Positions 17,864 to 27,536 are shown, counted from the first letter of the stretch. The stretch: 64,000 nucleotides of DNA from CAZWCE01 sp964632505 (GCA_964632505.1 CAZWCE010000003.1:62001-126000); one strand, 5' to 3'. Made by a program: numbers and translations. Notes: generated from the letters alone by a model not told the origin.

Positions 17864-19813
17864 ATGAAACACCCCAGGATTCTCTTGCTCACTCTGTGGC
17901 TCGGCGTGCTGACGCCCGCGATCGCCACGGCCGAGTCGTGGAAGTTGCCGCTGCATCTTTCCGCCGGCGCGTACGATCGGGAAAACACGCCGGTGCGTGT
18001 CGCATTGCCTCAGGATTTCGTCCAGAAGCTCGACGTCGAACACCTCGACCGCCTGCATGCCCGCGTCGACGGCAACGGCTGGAGTCTGCCGGCCCAGTGC
18101 ATTCCCCCGTCGGTCGATCATCTCCCCAGCTTGCTCGCGGGCACCTACGACGGCCCCAAGCTCTATCTGGCCTTCATCCTCCCGAAACTCTCCAAGGGGG
18201 AACCGGCCGATCTGACGGCGACGATCTCGACCGAAGCGGTCGGCCCGAAAGCCACTTCCTTTCAATGGATCGAGTCCGACCCGAACTACGACGAGCTGAA
18301 ATACGGCGTTCGGCCCGTTCTGCGTTACATGCGCACTCCGATCGACGAATCGAGCGCCGAGGCCCGCGAGAAGACGTACAAGGTGTTCCATCACGTCTAC
18401 GATCCCCAGGGCGAGCGTTTCATCACCAAGGGACCCGGCGGTCGGTACACCCATCATCGGGGACTGTTTTTCGGATTCAATCGCATCAGTTACGATGCCG
18501 GCAAGGCCGACGTCTGGCATTGCAAGGGCGAGGCCCATCAGGCCCACGACGACACCCTCCTTGAAATCGCCGGTCCGGTGCTCGGGCAACACTCCGTGGT
18601 GGTCGACTGGAACGGCGTCGAAGGGAAGAGATTCGCCCAAGAGACCCGTCAGTTGTGCTGTTACGCGACCGAAGGCGGTCAACTGATCGAGTTCACCACC
18701 GTGCTCTACAGCGAAGAGCCGGTGCGACTCGACGGCGATCCGCAACACGCCGGCTTCCAGTTCCGCGCTGCCCAAGAGGTGGCCGACGGTCCGGGAAGCA
18801 ACACCTATTACCTTCGCCCCAGCGGAAAGGGAGAACCGGGCAAGACGCGCAATTGGTCGGCGAAGAATCCCACTCCCGAGACGACGAATCTCCCGTGGAA
18901 CGCGATGAGCTTCGTCATCGACGGGCAGCGATACACGGCCGTGTATGTCGATCATCCGGATAATCCGAAAGATGCCCGATACAGTGAACGCGATTACGGC
19001 CGTTTCGGGAGCTACTTCGAATACGATCTCGACGAGGATAACCCCTTGAAGCTGAACTATCGCGTCTGGGTCCAGGAAGGGGAAATGACGGTCGAACAGG
19101 CGCAGGCCCTTCGGAACGATTTCGTCCACCCGGTGAAAGTGGAAATCGGCAAAGACCAAGGTGCACCCGAGACGAAACCCGAAAGCGAAACGGCGAAGGT
19201 CGATCCCCCCGAAGGTTTCATCGCGCTGTTCAACGGCAAGGACCTCAGCGGCTGGAAAGGCCTGGTCGCCAATCCAAAAGTGCGGGCCCAGATGTCGGCC
19301 GAAGAATTGGCCGCCGCCCAAAAAGAAGCCGACGAAAACATGCGGCAACACTGGCACGTTCGCGACGGCTTGCTCGTCTTCGACGGCAAAAAGGGCGGTC
19401 GCAGCATTTGCACGGCGAAGGATTACGGCGATTTCGACATGTACGTCGACTGGAAAATCGGGCCCCACGGGGATAGCGGCGTCTATCTCCGCGGTTCGCC
19501 CCAGGTGCAAATCTGGGATCCGGCCGATCACCCCGAAGGCTCAGGCGGCCTCTACAACAACAAAGAGCATCCCTCGAAGCCACTGGTCTGCGCCGACAAT
19601 CCCATCGGCGAGTGGAACACCTTCCGCATCAAGATGGTCGGCGAAAAAGTGACCGTCTGGCTTAACGGCGAACTGGTCGTCGACGATGTGGTCATGGAAA
19701 ACTACTGGGAGAGAGACAAACCGATCTACCCCACCGGTCAAATCGAACTGCAAAACCATGGCCACGAGCTGTTCTTCCGAAATGTTTATCTCAAAGAGAT
19801 CCCCAGGAAATGA
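17864..19813 (+). CDS. Exported DUF6807 (PmoA-like) plus DUF1080 fusion protein
   Basis: A 649-residue two-domain protein. A Sec signal peptide (ILLLTLWLGVLTPAIATAES) is followed to about residue 425 by the DUF6807 region, with the typical HHRGLFFGFN, WHCKGEAH and VDHPDNPK stretches. The C-terminal ~200 residues are DUF1080, with FIALFNGKDLSGWKG at its start, DGLLVFDGK, GDFDMYVDWK, DSGVYLRGSPQVQIW and FRIKMVGEKVTVWLNGELV. DUF1080 members include 3-keto-disaccharide hydrolases. DUF6807 is of unknown activity. Start at 17864 is supported by AGGAGG nine bases upstream. It has its own promoter and terminator. The exported oxidoreductase at 9.6 kb could supply 3-keto-glycosides, but they are not an operon. 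Confidence 0.9.
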   Translation: MKHPRILLLTLWLGVLTPAIATAESWKLPLHLSAGAYDRENTPVRVALPQDFVQKLDVEHLDRLHARVDGNGWSLPAQCIPPSVDHLPSLLAGTYDGPKLYLAFILPKLSKGEPADLTATISTEAVGPKATSFQWIESDPNYDELKYGVRPVLRYMRTPIDESSAEAREKTYKVFHHVYDPQGERFITKGPGGRYTHHRGLFFGFNRISYDAGKADVWHCKGEAHQAHDDTLLEIAGPVLGQHSVVVDWNGVEGKRFAQETRQLCCYATEGGQLIEFTTVLYSEEPVRLDGDPQHAGFQFRAAQEVADGPGSNTYYLRPSGKGEPGKTRNWSAKNPTPETTNLPWNAMSFVIDGQRYTAVYVDHPDNPKDARYSERDYGRFGSYFEYDLDEDNPLKLNYRVWVQEGEMTVEQAQALRNDFVHPVKVEIGKDQGAPETKPESETAKVDPPEGFIALFNGKDLSGWKGLVANPKVRAQMSAEELAAAQKEADENMRQHWHVRDGLLVFDGKKGGRSICTAKDYGDFDMYVDWKIGPHGDSGVYLRGSPQVQIWDPADHPEGSGGLYNNKEHPSKPLVCADNPIGEWNTFRIKMVGEKVTVWLNGELVVDDVVMENYWERDKPIYPTGQIELQNHGHELFFRNVYLKEIPRK

Positions 19814-20302
19814 CAGCCTCCCTTCCATGAAATCGATAGGACCGAAAAACGGCCGGCGTTTCCTTTCCTCGGGTCGCCCGTTCCGTATTTCTCAAGGCCC
19901 CCGGCAGAGATGTCGCGGGGCCTTTTCTTTGCTCCGGTCCATTCTTCGTGCTAAGGTTGCATAACCCCCTGTCGATTCGTGAGGTCCTGGTCCACTTCGA
20001 AATCAGCACCTCCCGCTCCCGGTCGGCTCGCTCACAAAGGGCTGATGGAAAAAACAGGATATTCCGTTCAAAGAGGTCCTCACGGCCTTCATCCCCGTCA
20101 GCTAGGTCAAACCGTCTTAGAACGGTGATGACAATCGCTTAATTCGCCAGAGCGAGCGAGACGAACGTCCGACAAAACGACCGAAGCAGGCGAAGGCAGG
20201 GAGATTCGTCGATGCAGGTCAACGCAGTCGGCTTGCGTCGCCGTCGCACGCAGCTCAAATTGAAATTTCAAAACACGTTCTAATGGGCAAAAGGATACCA
20301 CT
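19814..20302. other. Intergenic region with terminator and palindrome
   Basis: This contains the terminator at 19894-19930. A 12-base perfect palindrome TTGAAATTTCAA lies at 20260-20271, 31 bases before the next start codon, where an operator could sit. No gene or tRNA was recognised between. Confidence 0.5.
19894..19930 (+). terminator. Rho-independent terminator after the DUF6807-DUF1080 gene
   Basis: The stem AAGGCCCC (19894-19901) pairs with GGGGCCTT (19917-19924), followed by TTTTCTTT. It is about 80 bases past the stop codon. Confidence 0.75.
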
Positions 20303-21433
20303 ATGTCGACCACCTGTGAATCTCGCCCGGAACACGCGGAACCGGAGGCCCGCCTTAATGCGATTTTCGAGACCATGGAAAAAACCCAGGAAAACCATCT
20401 GGGGTATCCGCCGCCGGAAGCCTTCGCGGCCGAGGCATTGCAGCGGTTTTTCCATCGTTCGATGATCAATCTGGGCAATCCCTTCGACGACGACGACACT
20501 CCCGGCAACACCCTCGCCGAGGAACGGGAACTGCTCGCCTTCTTCGCCAAGCTCACCCATCTGCCGTCGGAGCAATGCCGGGGGTACGTCACCACCGGCG
20601 GATCGGAGGGAAATCTCTTCGGCCTGTTCGTTGCCCGGGAGCGACTTCCCGGCGCCCCGGTCTACCTGAGCGAAGCGACGCATCCTTCCGTATTCAAGGC
20701 GATTCGGTGCCTCGCCATGGAAACGATCCCCATCGCATGCAAAGAAAACGGCACCCTCGATGAAAAAGCGTTTTGCGAAGCACTCGCCGAACGAGCCGAT
20801 CGCGAGGCGATCGTGGTCTCTAACGCGGGCACCAGCATGTTCGGAACCACCGACGACCTATCCGGAATCCGCGCGATCCTTGCGGAAAATGGTTGCCGGC
20901 AGTCTCACATTCACGTCGACGCCGCCCTCTCCGGCATGATCCTCCCGTTCTGCATCGATCCGCCGGCCTGGAACTTCGCCGACGGGGCCGACACCCTCTC
21001 GGTCAGCGCCCACAAAATGCTCGGCACCCCGCTGCCTTGCGGCGTGGTGCTCACGCGAAAAGAACACCTCGAAAAGGTTTCCGACCACGAGATTCCCGTC
21101 ACCACCATCGGAGGGACCCGCAACGCGCTGGCTTCGCTCTACTTGTGGTTTCTGGTGGAACATCACGGCACCCACGGTCTTCGGAACCTGGTCCATCGGA
21201 GCATGGTCCTGGCCGATTATGCCCTCAATCGCCTCCGTGAATGGGACTTGGCGCCCTGGCGCGATCCCAACGCGACGACCGTCGTTTTTCGAGATGCCGG
21301 GGCGTCGGCCGTGAAAAAATGGCATTTGAAGACATTCCGACACTGGGCCCAACTCGTCATTCTACCGCATATGACGATGCCGAAGATCGACCGCTTTCTG
21401 GACGATCTCGAACAAGATCTCGCCAAGAAATAA
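20303..21433 (+). CDS. hdc: PLP-dependent histidine decarboxylase-like enzyme
   Basis: A 376-residue group II pyridoxal-phosphate decarboxylase. The sequence tracks the enterobacterial PLP-type histidine decarboxylase (about 378 residues). It has GYVTTGGSEGNLFGLFVARE near residue 95, HVDAALSGMILPF near 212, SAHKMLGTPLPCGVV with the PLP lysine K238, and GGTRNAL near 272. The reaction would turn histidine into histamine in the cytoplasm. The start has AAAGGA upstream, and a 12-base palindrome (20260-20271) lies just before it. No amine transporter or histidine gene adjoins it. A related serine or other amino-acid decarboxylase is the main alternative. Confidence 0.82.
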   Translation: MSTTCESRPEHAEPEARLNAIFETMEKTQENHLGYPPPEAFAAEALQRFFHRSMINLGNPFDDDDTPGNTLAEERELLAFFAKLTHLPSEQCRGYVTTGGSEGNLFGLFVARERLPGAPVYLSEATHPSVFKAIRCLAMETIPIACKENGTLDEKAFCEALAERADREAIVVSNAGTSMFGTTDDLSGIRAILAENGCRQSHIHVDAALSGMILPFCIDPPAWNFADGADTLSVSAHKMLGTPLPCGVVLTRKEHLEKVSDHEIPVTTIGGTRNALASLYLWFLVEHHGTHGLRNLVHRSMVLADYALNRLREWDLAPWRDPNATTVVFRDAGASAVKKWHLKTFRHWAQLVILPHMTMPKIDRFLDDLEQDLAKK

Positions 21434-21463
21434 AAAAACCGGAGATGGAACACCACCTCCGGT
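21432..21463 (-). terminator. Rho-independent terminator of the thioredoxin-domain gene
   Basis: An 11-base stem (21463-21453 with 21448-21438) followed on the minus strand by seven Ts (21438-21432). The one imperfect pair is G.U only on the minus-strand RNA, so it terminates the leftward gene ending at 21494. It abuts the stop codon of the convergent decarboxylase gene. Confidence 0.8.
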
Positions 21464-21493
21464 TCATTCTTCGATTCAGTCATTCCGACCGGC

Positions 21494-22744
21494 TCAGTTC
21501 GCTTCGGCGGGCTCGGCCGATTCCGCGGCAGCCTCTTCGACCGGACCGAGCAACTCCGCCAGTTTCTCTTCGACCTCTTCCCCGCGAATCTGCGGCGCGA
21601 TCACCTTGCCGTCTTTGCCGACAAGAATCATCGCGGGAATGGAGGAGATGCCGTACTGCTCGGCGGGAGACGGGAGATCCGCCTCGACCGTCTTCACATC
21701 GGAGGCCACGACCCAAGGAAGCGGCTGATTCTCGAGGAACGCCGTGAGCGCGTCGAGTTCTTCGTCCACGCTGATCGAGACGATCTCGAAGCCCTTCTCC
21801 TTGTATTTCCGGTAGGTCTCCTTCAAAATCGGAAGCTCTTGGATGCAGGGGGCGCACCAAGTCGCCCAGAAATCGACCAGAATCACCTTGCCTTCGAACA
21901 TTTCGTTAGTCACCTTTTTTCCGTCGAGCGTCACGACGGTGAACGGCATCGGCTTACCGACCAACCCGTAACGTCGGGCGGAGGCCTCGAAACTTTCGGC
22001 GAAGATCTTCGCCTGGGGCGGCTCGGTCATGCCCTTGAAGATGTCGGCCACCTGTTGGTAGGTTTCCGCCACCATCTGGTAATCGCCCAAGCGGCGACCG
22101 AGCATCTCCGTCGCCATGGTCAACGACTGGGCCAATTGATACGTCGCAATGTCGAGCGTGGGAACCTTGGCGCGCATCATCTCCATCGCCTGCTTTTTAA
22201 GCGGAGCAAAAGCTTCCTTGTCCCCATCGAACTGGCCCAGCTTCTGCTGGAGAACCGCCATCTCCACCTTCTGGATCTGTTCCGGGTAGCCCAGCTCCTT
22301 GAGCTTCTCCGGAAGCCCCTTGAGTTCCTTTTGGGCATCTTCATTGCCCATCTGACTGAGCATACCCAAAACGTCGACCTTGATCTGCACGGCTTGACCG
22401 ACCACTTCCTCCTCAGGTTTCAGTGACAGGAGCTTCGTGGCCGCTTCGTTCAGCGATTGCAACTTCTTGATCTGGAAATCCATCATTTGCGCCATGTTCT
22501 GCATCTGGCTGGGATCGGGACGAAGCTGCGCAAGATTCTGGATGTATCCCATCAACTCTTCGGCATCTCCCTCGGGCACCTCGAAGGGATCGGCCGGCGC
22601 CTCCTCTTCAACGGGCGGGGGATTCTGCGGGTTCAGCGGTCGAATCGGCACGCCCGGAGCTCCTTCCTGGGCCGAGAGCGGCGAAATCGCCATCGCCAAA
22701 ACCACAAAACCGCCGAAACATAAAGAAAACAGTTCTCTCAACAT
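21494..22744 (-). CDS. Exported TlpA/ResA-type thioredoxin-domain protein
   Basis: A 416-residue protein. A signal peptide (LFSLCFGGFVVLAMAISPLSAQ) is followed by a Pro-rich segment and a ~220-residue helical region. A redoxin/TlpA domain fills the C-terminal 160 residues, with ILVDFWATWCAPCIQELP (active site C-x2-C near residue 297), FEIVSISVD, and the cis-Pro region GISSIPAMILVGKDG. The tail after the domain is Ala/Glu-rich. It is likely a periplasmic thiol-disulfide reductase, perhaps in cytochrome c maturation, since c-type cytochromes occur at both ends of this window. Single gene with its own terminator. Confidence 0.9.
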   Translation of the reverse strand: MLRELFSLCFGGFVVLAMAISPLSAQEGAPGVPIRPLNPQNPPPVEEEAPADPFEVPEGDAEELMGYIQNLAQLRPDPSQMQNMAQMMDFQIKKLQSLNEAATKLLSLKPEEEVVGQAVQIKVDVLGMLSQMGNEDAQKELKGLPEKLKELGYPEQIQKVEMAVLQQKLGQFDGDKEAFAPLKKQAMEMMRAKVPTLDIATYQLAQSLTMATEMLGRRLGDYQMVAETYQQVADIFKGMTEPPQAKIFAESFEASARRYGLVGKPMPFTVVTLDGKKVTNEMFEGKVILVDFWATWCAPCIQELPILKETYRKYKEKGFEIVSISVDEELDALTAFLENQPLPWVVASDVKTVEADLPSPAEQYGISSIPAMILVGKDGKVIAPQIRGEEVEEKLAELLGPVEEAAAESAEPAEAN

Positions 22745-22866
22745 GGGAGTTCCTTTCAGTTTTCAGGAAAATCGAGTGTCAAGATATCGATCTTAACACA
22801 TTTCTCCCTCGAAGGAAGCATTCCCACCCCGCACCGACGGTTTTGAAGAGTTTTTCGAAAAGAAAA

Positions 22867-23742
22867 TTAGGTATTATTCAGTGATTCATAATATTTTTGA
22901 ATATAGTTCCATCCCTCTTTCGGGCTATCAAAAAAGCGGATCAGCTCATAATCGCGGGGGGAGATCGTGCCCATTCGGGCCATGTAGTCGAAATCGATCA
23001 GTTTGTCCCAATATTCCTTACCGAACATGACGATCGGGAGCGGCTGCATCCGTTCTGTTTGACGGAGCGTCAATCCCTCGAAAAGCTCATCGAGAGTGCC
23101 GAATCCTCCCGGAAAGAACGCCATCGCCCGGGCCCGCAACATAAAATGCAGCTTCCGCATGGCAAAATAGTGGAAATTGAAACATAATTCCGGCGAAATA
23201 TACGGATTCGGCAACTGTTCCATCGGCAAGTGGATGTTCAGCCCGATCGACTTCGCCCCCACCTCATAAGCCCCCCGATTGGCCGCCTCCATGATCCCCG
23301 GCCCCCCACCGGTGCAAATGACGTAGTCGCAACCTTTTCTCGTTTGGCCGGCTTGGGAGACGATGCGGGCAAATTCACGCGCCTGATCATAATATTTACT
23401 GATCGAAAGCAGCCCTCGAACCGTTTCAATCTCCTGTTCGAGCGTCTCGCTTTCGCCGGAGGAGACTCGTTCTTCCTCCAAAAGTCGCAACCGCTTGGTC
23501 GCATCGTCCTTGCTGAGGATCCGGGCACTGCCGAACACGACAATGGTGGAATTGATTTGATGCTCCTCGAACGCCACTTCCGGCTTGAGAAACTCCAGTT
23601 GCAATCGCACGGGACGGGCACTGCGGCCGGACAGAAAATCATCATCTCGATAGGCCAGTCGAAAACTGGGCGACTCGACCAACCGCTCCACGTTTTTGGC
23701 CAATTTTTTTCCTTTGGCCAGGTCTTCTCCACTTTGAGTCAT
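22867..23742 (-). CDS. LOG-family protein (TIGR00730-like)
   Basis: A 291-residue Rossmann-fold protein. The two family motifs are present: GGGPGIMEAANRGA near residue 150 and PGGFGTLDELFE near 220. Proteins with PGGxGTxxE are nucleoside 5'-monophosphate phosphoribohydrolases (LONELY GUY), often misannotated as lysine decarboxylases. It carries about 85 N-terminal residues (coiled, charged) before the core, longer than the small LOG proteins. The start at 23742 has GGAG about nine bases upstream. A further in-frame ATG lies 27 bases earlier. Cytoplasmic. The natural nucleotide substrate is unknown. Confidence 0.9.
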   Translation of the reverse strand: MTQSGEDLAKGKKLAKNVERLVESPSFRLAYRDDDFLSGRSARPVRLQLEFLKPEVAFEEHQINSTIVVFGSARILSKDDATKRLRLLEEERVSSGESETLEQEIETVRGLLSISKYYDQAREFARIVSQAGQTRKGCDYVICTGGGPGIMEAANRGAYEVGAKSIGLNIHLPMEQLPNPYISPELCFNFHYFAMRKLHFMLRARAMAFFPGGFGTLDELFEGLTLRQTERMQPLPIVMFGKEYWDKLIDFDYMARMGTISPRDYELIRFFDSPKEGWNYIQKYYESLNNT

Positions 23743-24292
23743 CTTCCTTTTCTCCGTATTTCCAGCCAACCGAAAACGAGTATATTATTGTTATTGAGCG
23801 TCGCATCATGTGGGAATCGAAGGCGAGCCTCGGGAGCCCGCCCCTGAGGAAGTCGACGCGCGAACCGAAAAGTCACTGCTGAAACGAATATGTATTTTTT
23901 CGGAATCACCCCCGAGAGATCTCCCGGTCCGGTTTGAATGCCGGAAAAGGCGAGGTCTCCCTTGACGGAACCCGTTGATTGATAGAATCGATACGATCGC
24001 CCTCGATCCATTTCGGCGAAGGCCTCGGCGACACTTGTTCTTTTTCGGGCTCGACTTGCCCGAGAGGCGAACCTGAAATGGTTTTTCCCGCCATTCACGG
24101 AAAAAGGTGCCGATTCCCGGCTTAGGGCTATGAAATGACCGGTGCCGGACGGCCGATTATAAGGTATCCTCACAGTGAAGGAATCCCGGGGGACTTCCCA
24201 TCGAGAGGGTCATCGTTTTCCCTTCCTTCAACTCCAAAGAGGCGGACCGCCTCCAAAGTCAATGTATTCAGTATAGCTTAAGGAATGCCGGC
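23743..24292. other. Intergenic region between divergent genes, no gene seen
   Basis: 550 bases between the leftward LOG gene and the rightward ABC gene. Open frames here have no recognisable family, and no tRNA or terminator was seen. A TATAGC (about 24272) just before the ABC gene is a weak -10 candidate. Confidence 0.4.
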
Positions 24293-25105
24293 ATGATTTC
24301 GGTAAAAGGACTGACGAAATACTATTCCGATCTGAAAAGGGGAACATTCGCCGCGGTCGACGGCGTCGATTTCGAGGCAACTCCCGGGCAGATTTTCGGA
24401 CTTCTCGGACCCAACGGCGCCGGCAAAACCACCACGTTGCGCATCCTCAGCACCGTGCTGCATCCCAGCGGCGGAGAGGTCCGCGTTTGCGGGTACGACG
24501 TGTTCACGCAGGCGGCCCAGGTCCGCCGACATATCGGATTCATGTCGGCCAACACCTCGATCTACGATCGCATGACCGGATGGGAAATGGTTGAGCATTT
24601 CGGATTGCTCTACGGCATGGAAAAAAAGCCGCTTCACGAGCGGATGGAACAACTCTTCGAGCAACTGAACATGCAGGATGTACGCAATCGACTCGGCTCG
24701 AAAATGTCGACCGGCATGCGGCAAAAAGTTTCGATCGCGCGTTGCCTCGTGCACGATCCCCCCGTATTGATCTTCGATGAAGCGACCGCCGGACTCGATG
24801 TCCTCGTGGCCCGTGCTCTGCTGAAAACGATCCTCCAACTCCGCGACCAGGGCAAGTGCATCATCTTTTCGACGCACATCATGCGGGAAGTCGAAAAAAT
24901 TTCCGACGCGGTCGCCATCATGCATCGAGGACACATCCTCACCCAAGGAACCCTCGCCGAGCTTCGCGAAAAACATCGACAGGAAGATCTCGAAGAGCTG
25001 TTCTTCCGTCTCATTTCCGATTACAACCAAAAGCACCCCGATCGCCGGGAAACCGAAGAGGAGGAAATCCTTCCTCTCTCCGAGGAAGAAAATCTTCCCT
25101 ACTGA
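24293..25105 (+). CDS. natA: NatA-type ABC transporter ATP-binding protein
   Basis: A 270-residue nucleotide-binding subunit. Walker A is GPNGAGKTTT near residue 40. The signature motif is the variant MSTGMRQKVSIARCLVHDP near 145, with Walker B VLIFDEATAGLD near 167 and the switch His in FSTHIMREVEKI near 200. The MSTGM signature is typical of the Na+-exporter NatA group. An acidic tail of ~30 residues follows. It is paired with the permease-protease fusion 40 bases downstream, so the two form one exporter. Confidence 0.92.
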   Translation: MISVKGLTKYYSDLKRGTFAAVDGVDFEATPGQIFGLLGPNGAGKTTTLRILSTVLHPSGGEVRVCGYDVFTQAAQVRRHIGFMSANTSIYDRMTGWEMVEHFGLLYGMEKKPLHERMEQLFEQLNMQDVRNRLGSKMSTGMRQKVSIARCLVHDPPVLIFDEATAGLDVLVARALLKTILQLRDQGKCIIFSTHIMREVEKISDAVAIMHRGHILTQGTLAELREKHRQEDLEELFFRLISDYNQKHPDRRETEEEEILPLSEEENLPY

Positions 25106-25145
25106 AGTCTTCTTTTTTCACCCTCGCCCAAAGTTCAGACGGTCC

Positions 25146-27497
25146 ATGCAAATCAAGAATATTCGCATCCTGTTCCTTCGGGAAGTCAACGACCAGATTC
25201 GCGATCGGCGGACGTTGTTCATGATTTTCGTCCTGCCGCTGCTCTTGTATCCCCTTCTCGGAATGACCTTCCTGCAGGTGGCGCAGTTCGTCCAGGAGAA
25301 ACCGAGTCACGTTTTGTTGATCGGTTCGGAGTATTTGCCCGAAAAGATCGCCCCGCTGCTCGGACCGGACACGGAAACGAATGAAGAAAACGATGCCGAG
25401 GAGGAACCGATCGCGGAAAAGGCTTCCGGCGAAACGATTCCTTATGCCTTCCGGGGCCGCTTCGATGCCGATCTTTTCAAAAACGAACAGAGAGCCCGGC
25501 TCCTTCAAGTGACGGAAATCCCGGCCGAGGAGATTGCCCCCAACGGCGACCTCCCGGAGAACGGATCCCAGGTGCAAGCGCCGTCTCCCTGGATGCAAGC
25601 CGCCGAGGCGTATGCCCGGGAGCAGATCCGCCGGGGCAGGGTGGACGCAGCCTTGATCGTACCTCAAGCTCTGAAGGATCAATATTTCCGGCTCCGGAAA
25701 ACAATCGGCTCTCCCCCCGCGCCCCCTTCGCAATCGGAAGGCCGCGACTCCTTGCCGGGACCGAAGATCATCTACACCACCTCCGGCGACAAATCCCAGA
25801 TCGCACGCGATCGATTGGCGAATCTCTTGCAGCGATGGAATGCGCGTCTCGGACACGAGAATCTCGAAAAGGGGGGGTTGCCGGGCTGGGTCGCCCGCCC
25901 GCTGGAGATCGCCCAGCGCGACATCGCCGAGCACACGACGTATCAAGGAGCGTCGTTCTGGTCGAAGGTCCTGCCGATGTTTCTGCTCATCTGGGCGCTC
26001 ACGGGAGCGTTCTACCCGGCGATCGATCTCTGTGCCGGCGAAAAGGAACGAGGCACCCTCGAAACCCTGCTTTGCAGCCCCGCGCTTCGGAGCGAAATCG
26101 TTTTCGGGAAGATGTTCACGATCATGTCGTTCAGCATGATCACCTCCATATTAAACATCATCAGCATGGGGATCACCGGATTTCTGGTGCTGGCCGAAAT
26201 GCCCGGCTATGGGGCGCCGCCGATCCTTCCGTCGCTATGGTTGCTTGCCGCGTTGGTGCCGGTCTCGGCGCTGTTCAGCGCCCTATGCCTCGCGCTGGCC
26301 GCCTTCGCCAAGAGCACCAAGGAAGGCCAATATTATCTGATGCCCCTTTTGATGATCACGATGCCCTTGATCATCCTTCCGATGGCTCCCAACACCGAAC
26401 TGAATCTTGGAAACTGCCTCTTGCCGATCACCGGCATCGTCCTCTTGCTGCGCAGTTTCCTTGAAGGCAACTATCAAGGAACGCTGCCGTACATCTTCCT
26501 GGTCACCGGAGTGACGCTGGCGTGTTGCGCGCTGGCGATCCGCTGGGCGATCGACCAATTCAACTCCGAATCGGTCCTCTTCCGCGAAAGCGAACAGTTC
26601 AACCTCAATCTGTGGCTGCATCGGTTGATGCAGGATCGCCGTCCCACGCCGACTCTGCCGATGGCCCTCTTGCTCGGGCTGTTGATCCTCATTATCAAGT
26701 TCTTCATTTCGTTTTCCATGCCCTCGCCCGACTCTTACCGCCGGTTCGTCGAAATCGCCGTGGTGACGCAAATCGTTGTGATCGCCTTCCCGGCCATCCT
26801 CGCCACCATGCTCTTGACCAGCAGTGCCCGGGAGACGTTGAAACTGCGGATGCCGCCGCTGTGGACGTTGCCGGCGGTCGTCCTGCTGGCGCTGGCGGTT
26901 CATCCGTTCACGCACCAGTTGCAGAAATGGGTCATGCAGCTCTACCCGGTCAGCGATCATGTGATGCGGTCGATCTCGGGCATTCAAGAGATGATCACCC
27001 GGGCCCCCGTGCCGTCGCTCCTGCTGGTCATCGCCGTGCTTCCGGCGGTTTGCGAGGAGATCGCCTTCCGTGGATTCCTGCTCTCGGGACTCCAGCAGAA
27101 AGGCTCCAAGTGGCGGGCCATTTTCATCACCGCGATCTTCTTCGGATTGACTCACCCCATCTTGCAGCAATCGCTTCTGGCGATGATCCTGGGAGTGATG
27201 ATCGCCTATTTGACGATCCAGACGGGAAGCATCTGGCCGGCGATCCTCTACCACATGTTCCACAATGGACTGAATGCCCTTTCGACGCGGATCCCGGCTC
27301 GGTGGATCGAAGACTCTCCCGCCTTGGCGAAATGGTTCGGTGATCCTGAAAAGACGACCACCGCGTTGATTTACCAGTGGCCGGCGATTCTCCTCGGATT
27401 GGCAATCGCCGCCGCCCTCCTGTACGCTTTCAGTCGACTCCGACCGAAACCACACTCGCAAGAGATCATGCAGGAGCAAGGCGATCAGGGAAAATAA
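25146..27497 (+). CDS. natB: NatB-type ABC-2 permease fused to a CPBP intramembrane protease
   Basis: A 783-residue fusion. Residues ~1-460 are an ABC-2 permease: a first helix (LFMIFVLPLLLYPLLGMTFL), a ~240-residue external loop, then a helical core containing DLCAGEKERGTLETLLCSP, a NatB/ABC-2 hallmark. Residues ~500-783 are a CPBP (CAAX-like) membrane protease with all three motifs: EEIAFRG (E637, E638, R642), FGLTHP (H670) and FHNGLNAL (H706, N707). It follows natA by 40 bases. ABC export plus membrane proteolysis in one chain suggests processing of a membrane substrate or signal during export. The substrate is unknown. No obvious peptide gene is next to it. Confidence 0.9.
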   Translation: MQIKNIRILFLREVNDQIRDRRTLFMIFVLPLLLYPLLGMTFLQVAQFVQEKPSHVLLIGSEYLPEKIAPLLGPDTETNEENDAEEEPIAEKASGETIPYAFRGRFDADLFKNEQRARLLQVTEIPAEEIAPNGDLPENGSQVQAPSPWMQAAEAYAREQIRRGRVDAALIVPQALKDQYFRLRKTIGSPPAPPSQSEGRDSLPGPKIIYTTSGDKSQIARDRLANLLQRWNARLGHENLEKGGLPGWVARPLEIAQRDIAEHTTYQGASFWSKVLPMFLLIWALTGAFYPAIDLCAGEKERGTLETLLCSPALRSEIVFGKMFTIMSFSMITSILNIISMGITGFLVLAEMPGYGAPPILPSLWLLAALVPVSALFSALCLALAAFAKSTKEGQYYLMPLLMITMPLIILPMAPNTELNLGNCLLPITGIVLLLRSFLEGNYQGTLPYIFLVTGVTLACCALAIRWAIDQFNSESVLFRESEQFNLNLWLHRLMQDRRPTPTLPMALLLGLLILIIKFFISFSMPSPDSYRRFVEIAVVTQIVVIAFPAILATMLLTSSARETLKLRMPPLWTLPAVVLLALAVHPFTHQLQKWVMQLYPVSDHVMRSISGIQEMITRAPVPSLLLVIAVLPAVCEEIAFRGFLLSGLQQKGSKWRAIFITAIFFGLTHPILQQSLLAMILGVMIAYLTIQTGSIWPAILYHMFHNGLNALSTRIPARWIEDSPALAKWFGDPEKTTTALIYQWPAILLGLAIAAALLYAFSRLRPKPHSQEIMQEQGDQGK

Positions 27498-27536
27498 TGT
27501 TGCCGAATTCCAGTGTTTTTTCGGCCCGGGGCCCTT

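Noticed and set aside
23739..24173. Leftward 144-codon frame upstream of the LOG gene
   Set aside because: It overlaps the LOG start in another frame, is Arg/Ser/Gly-rich, and has no family match.
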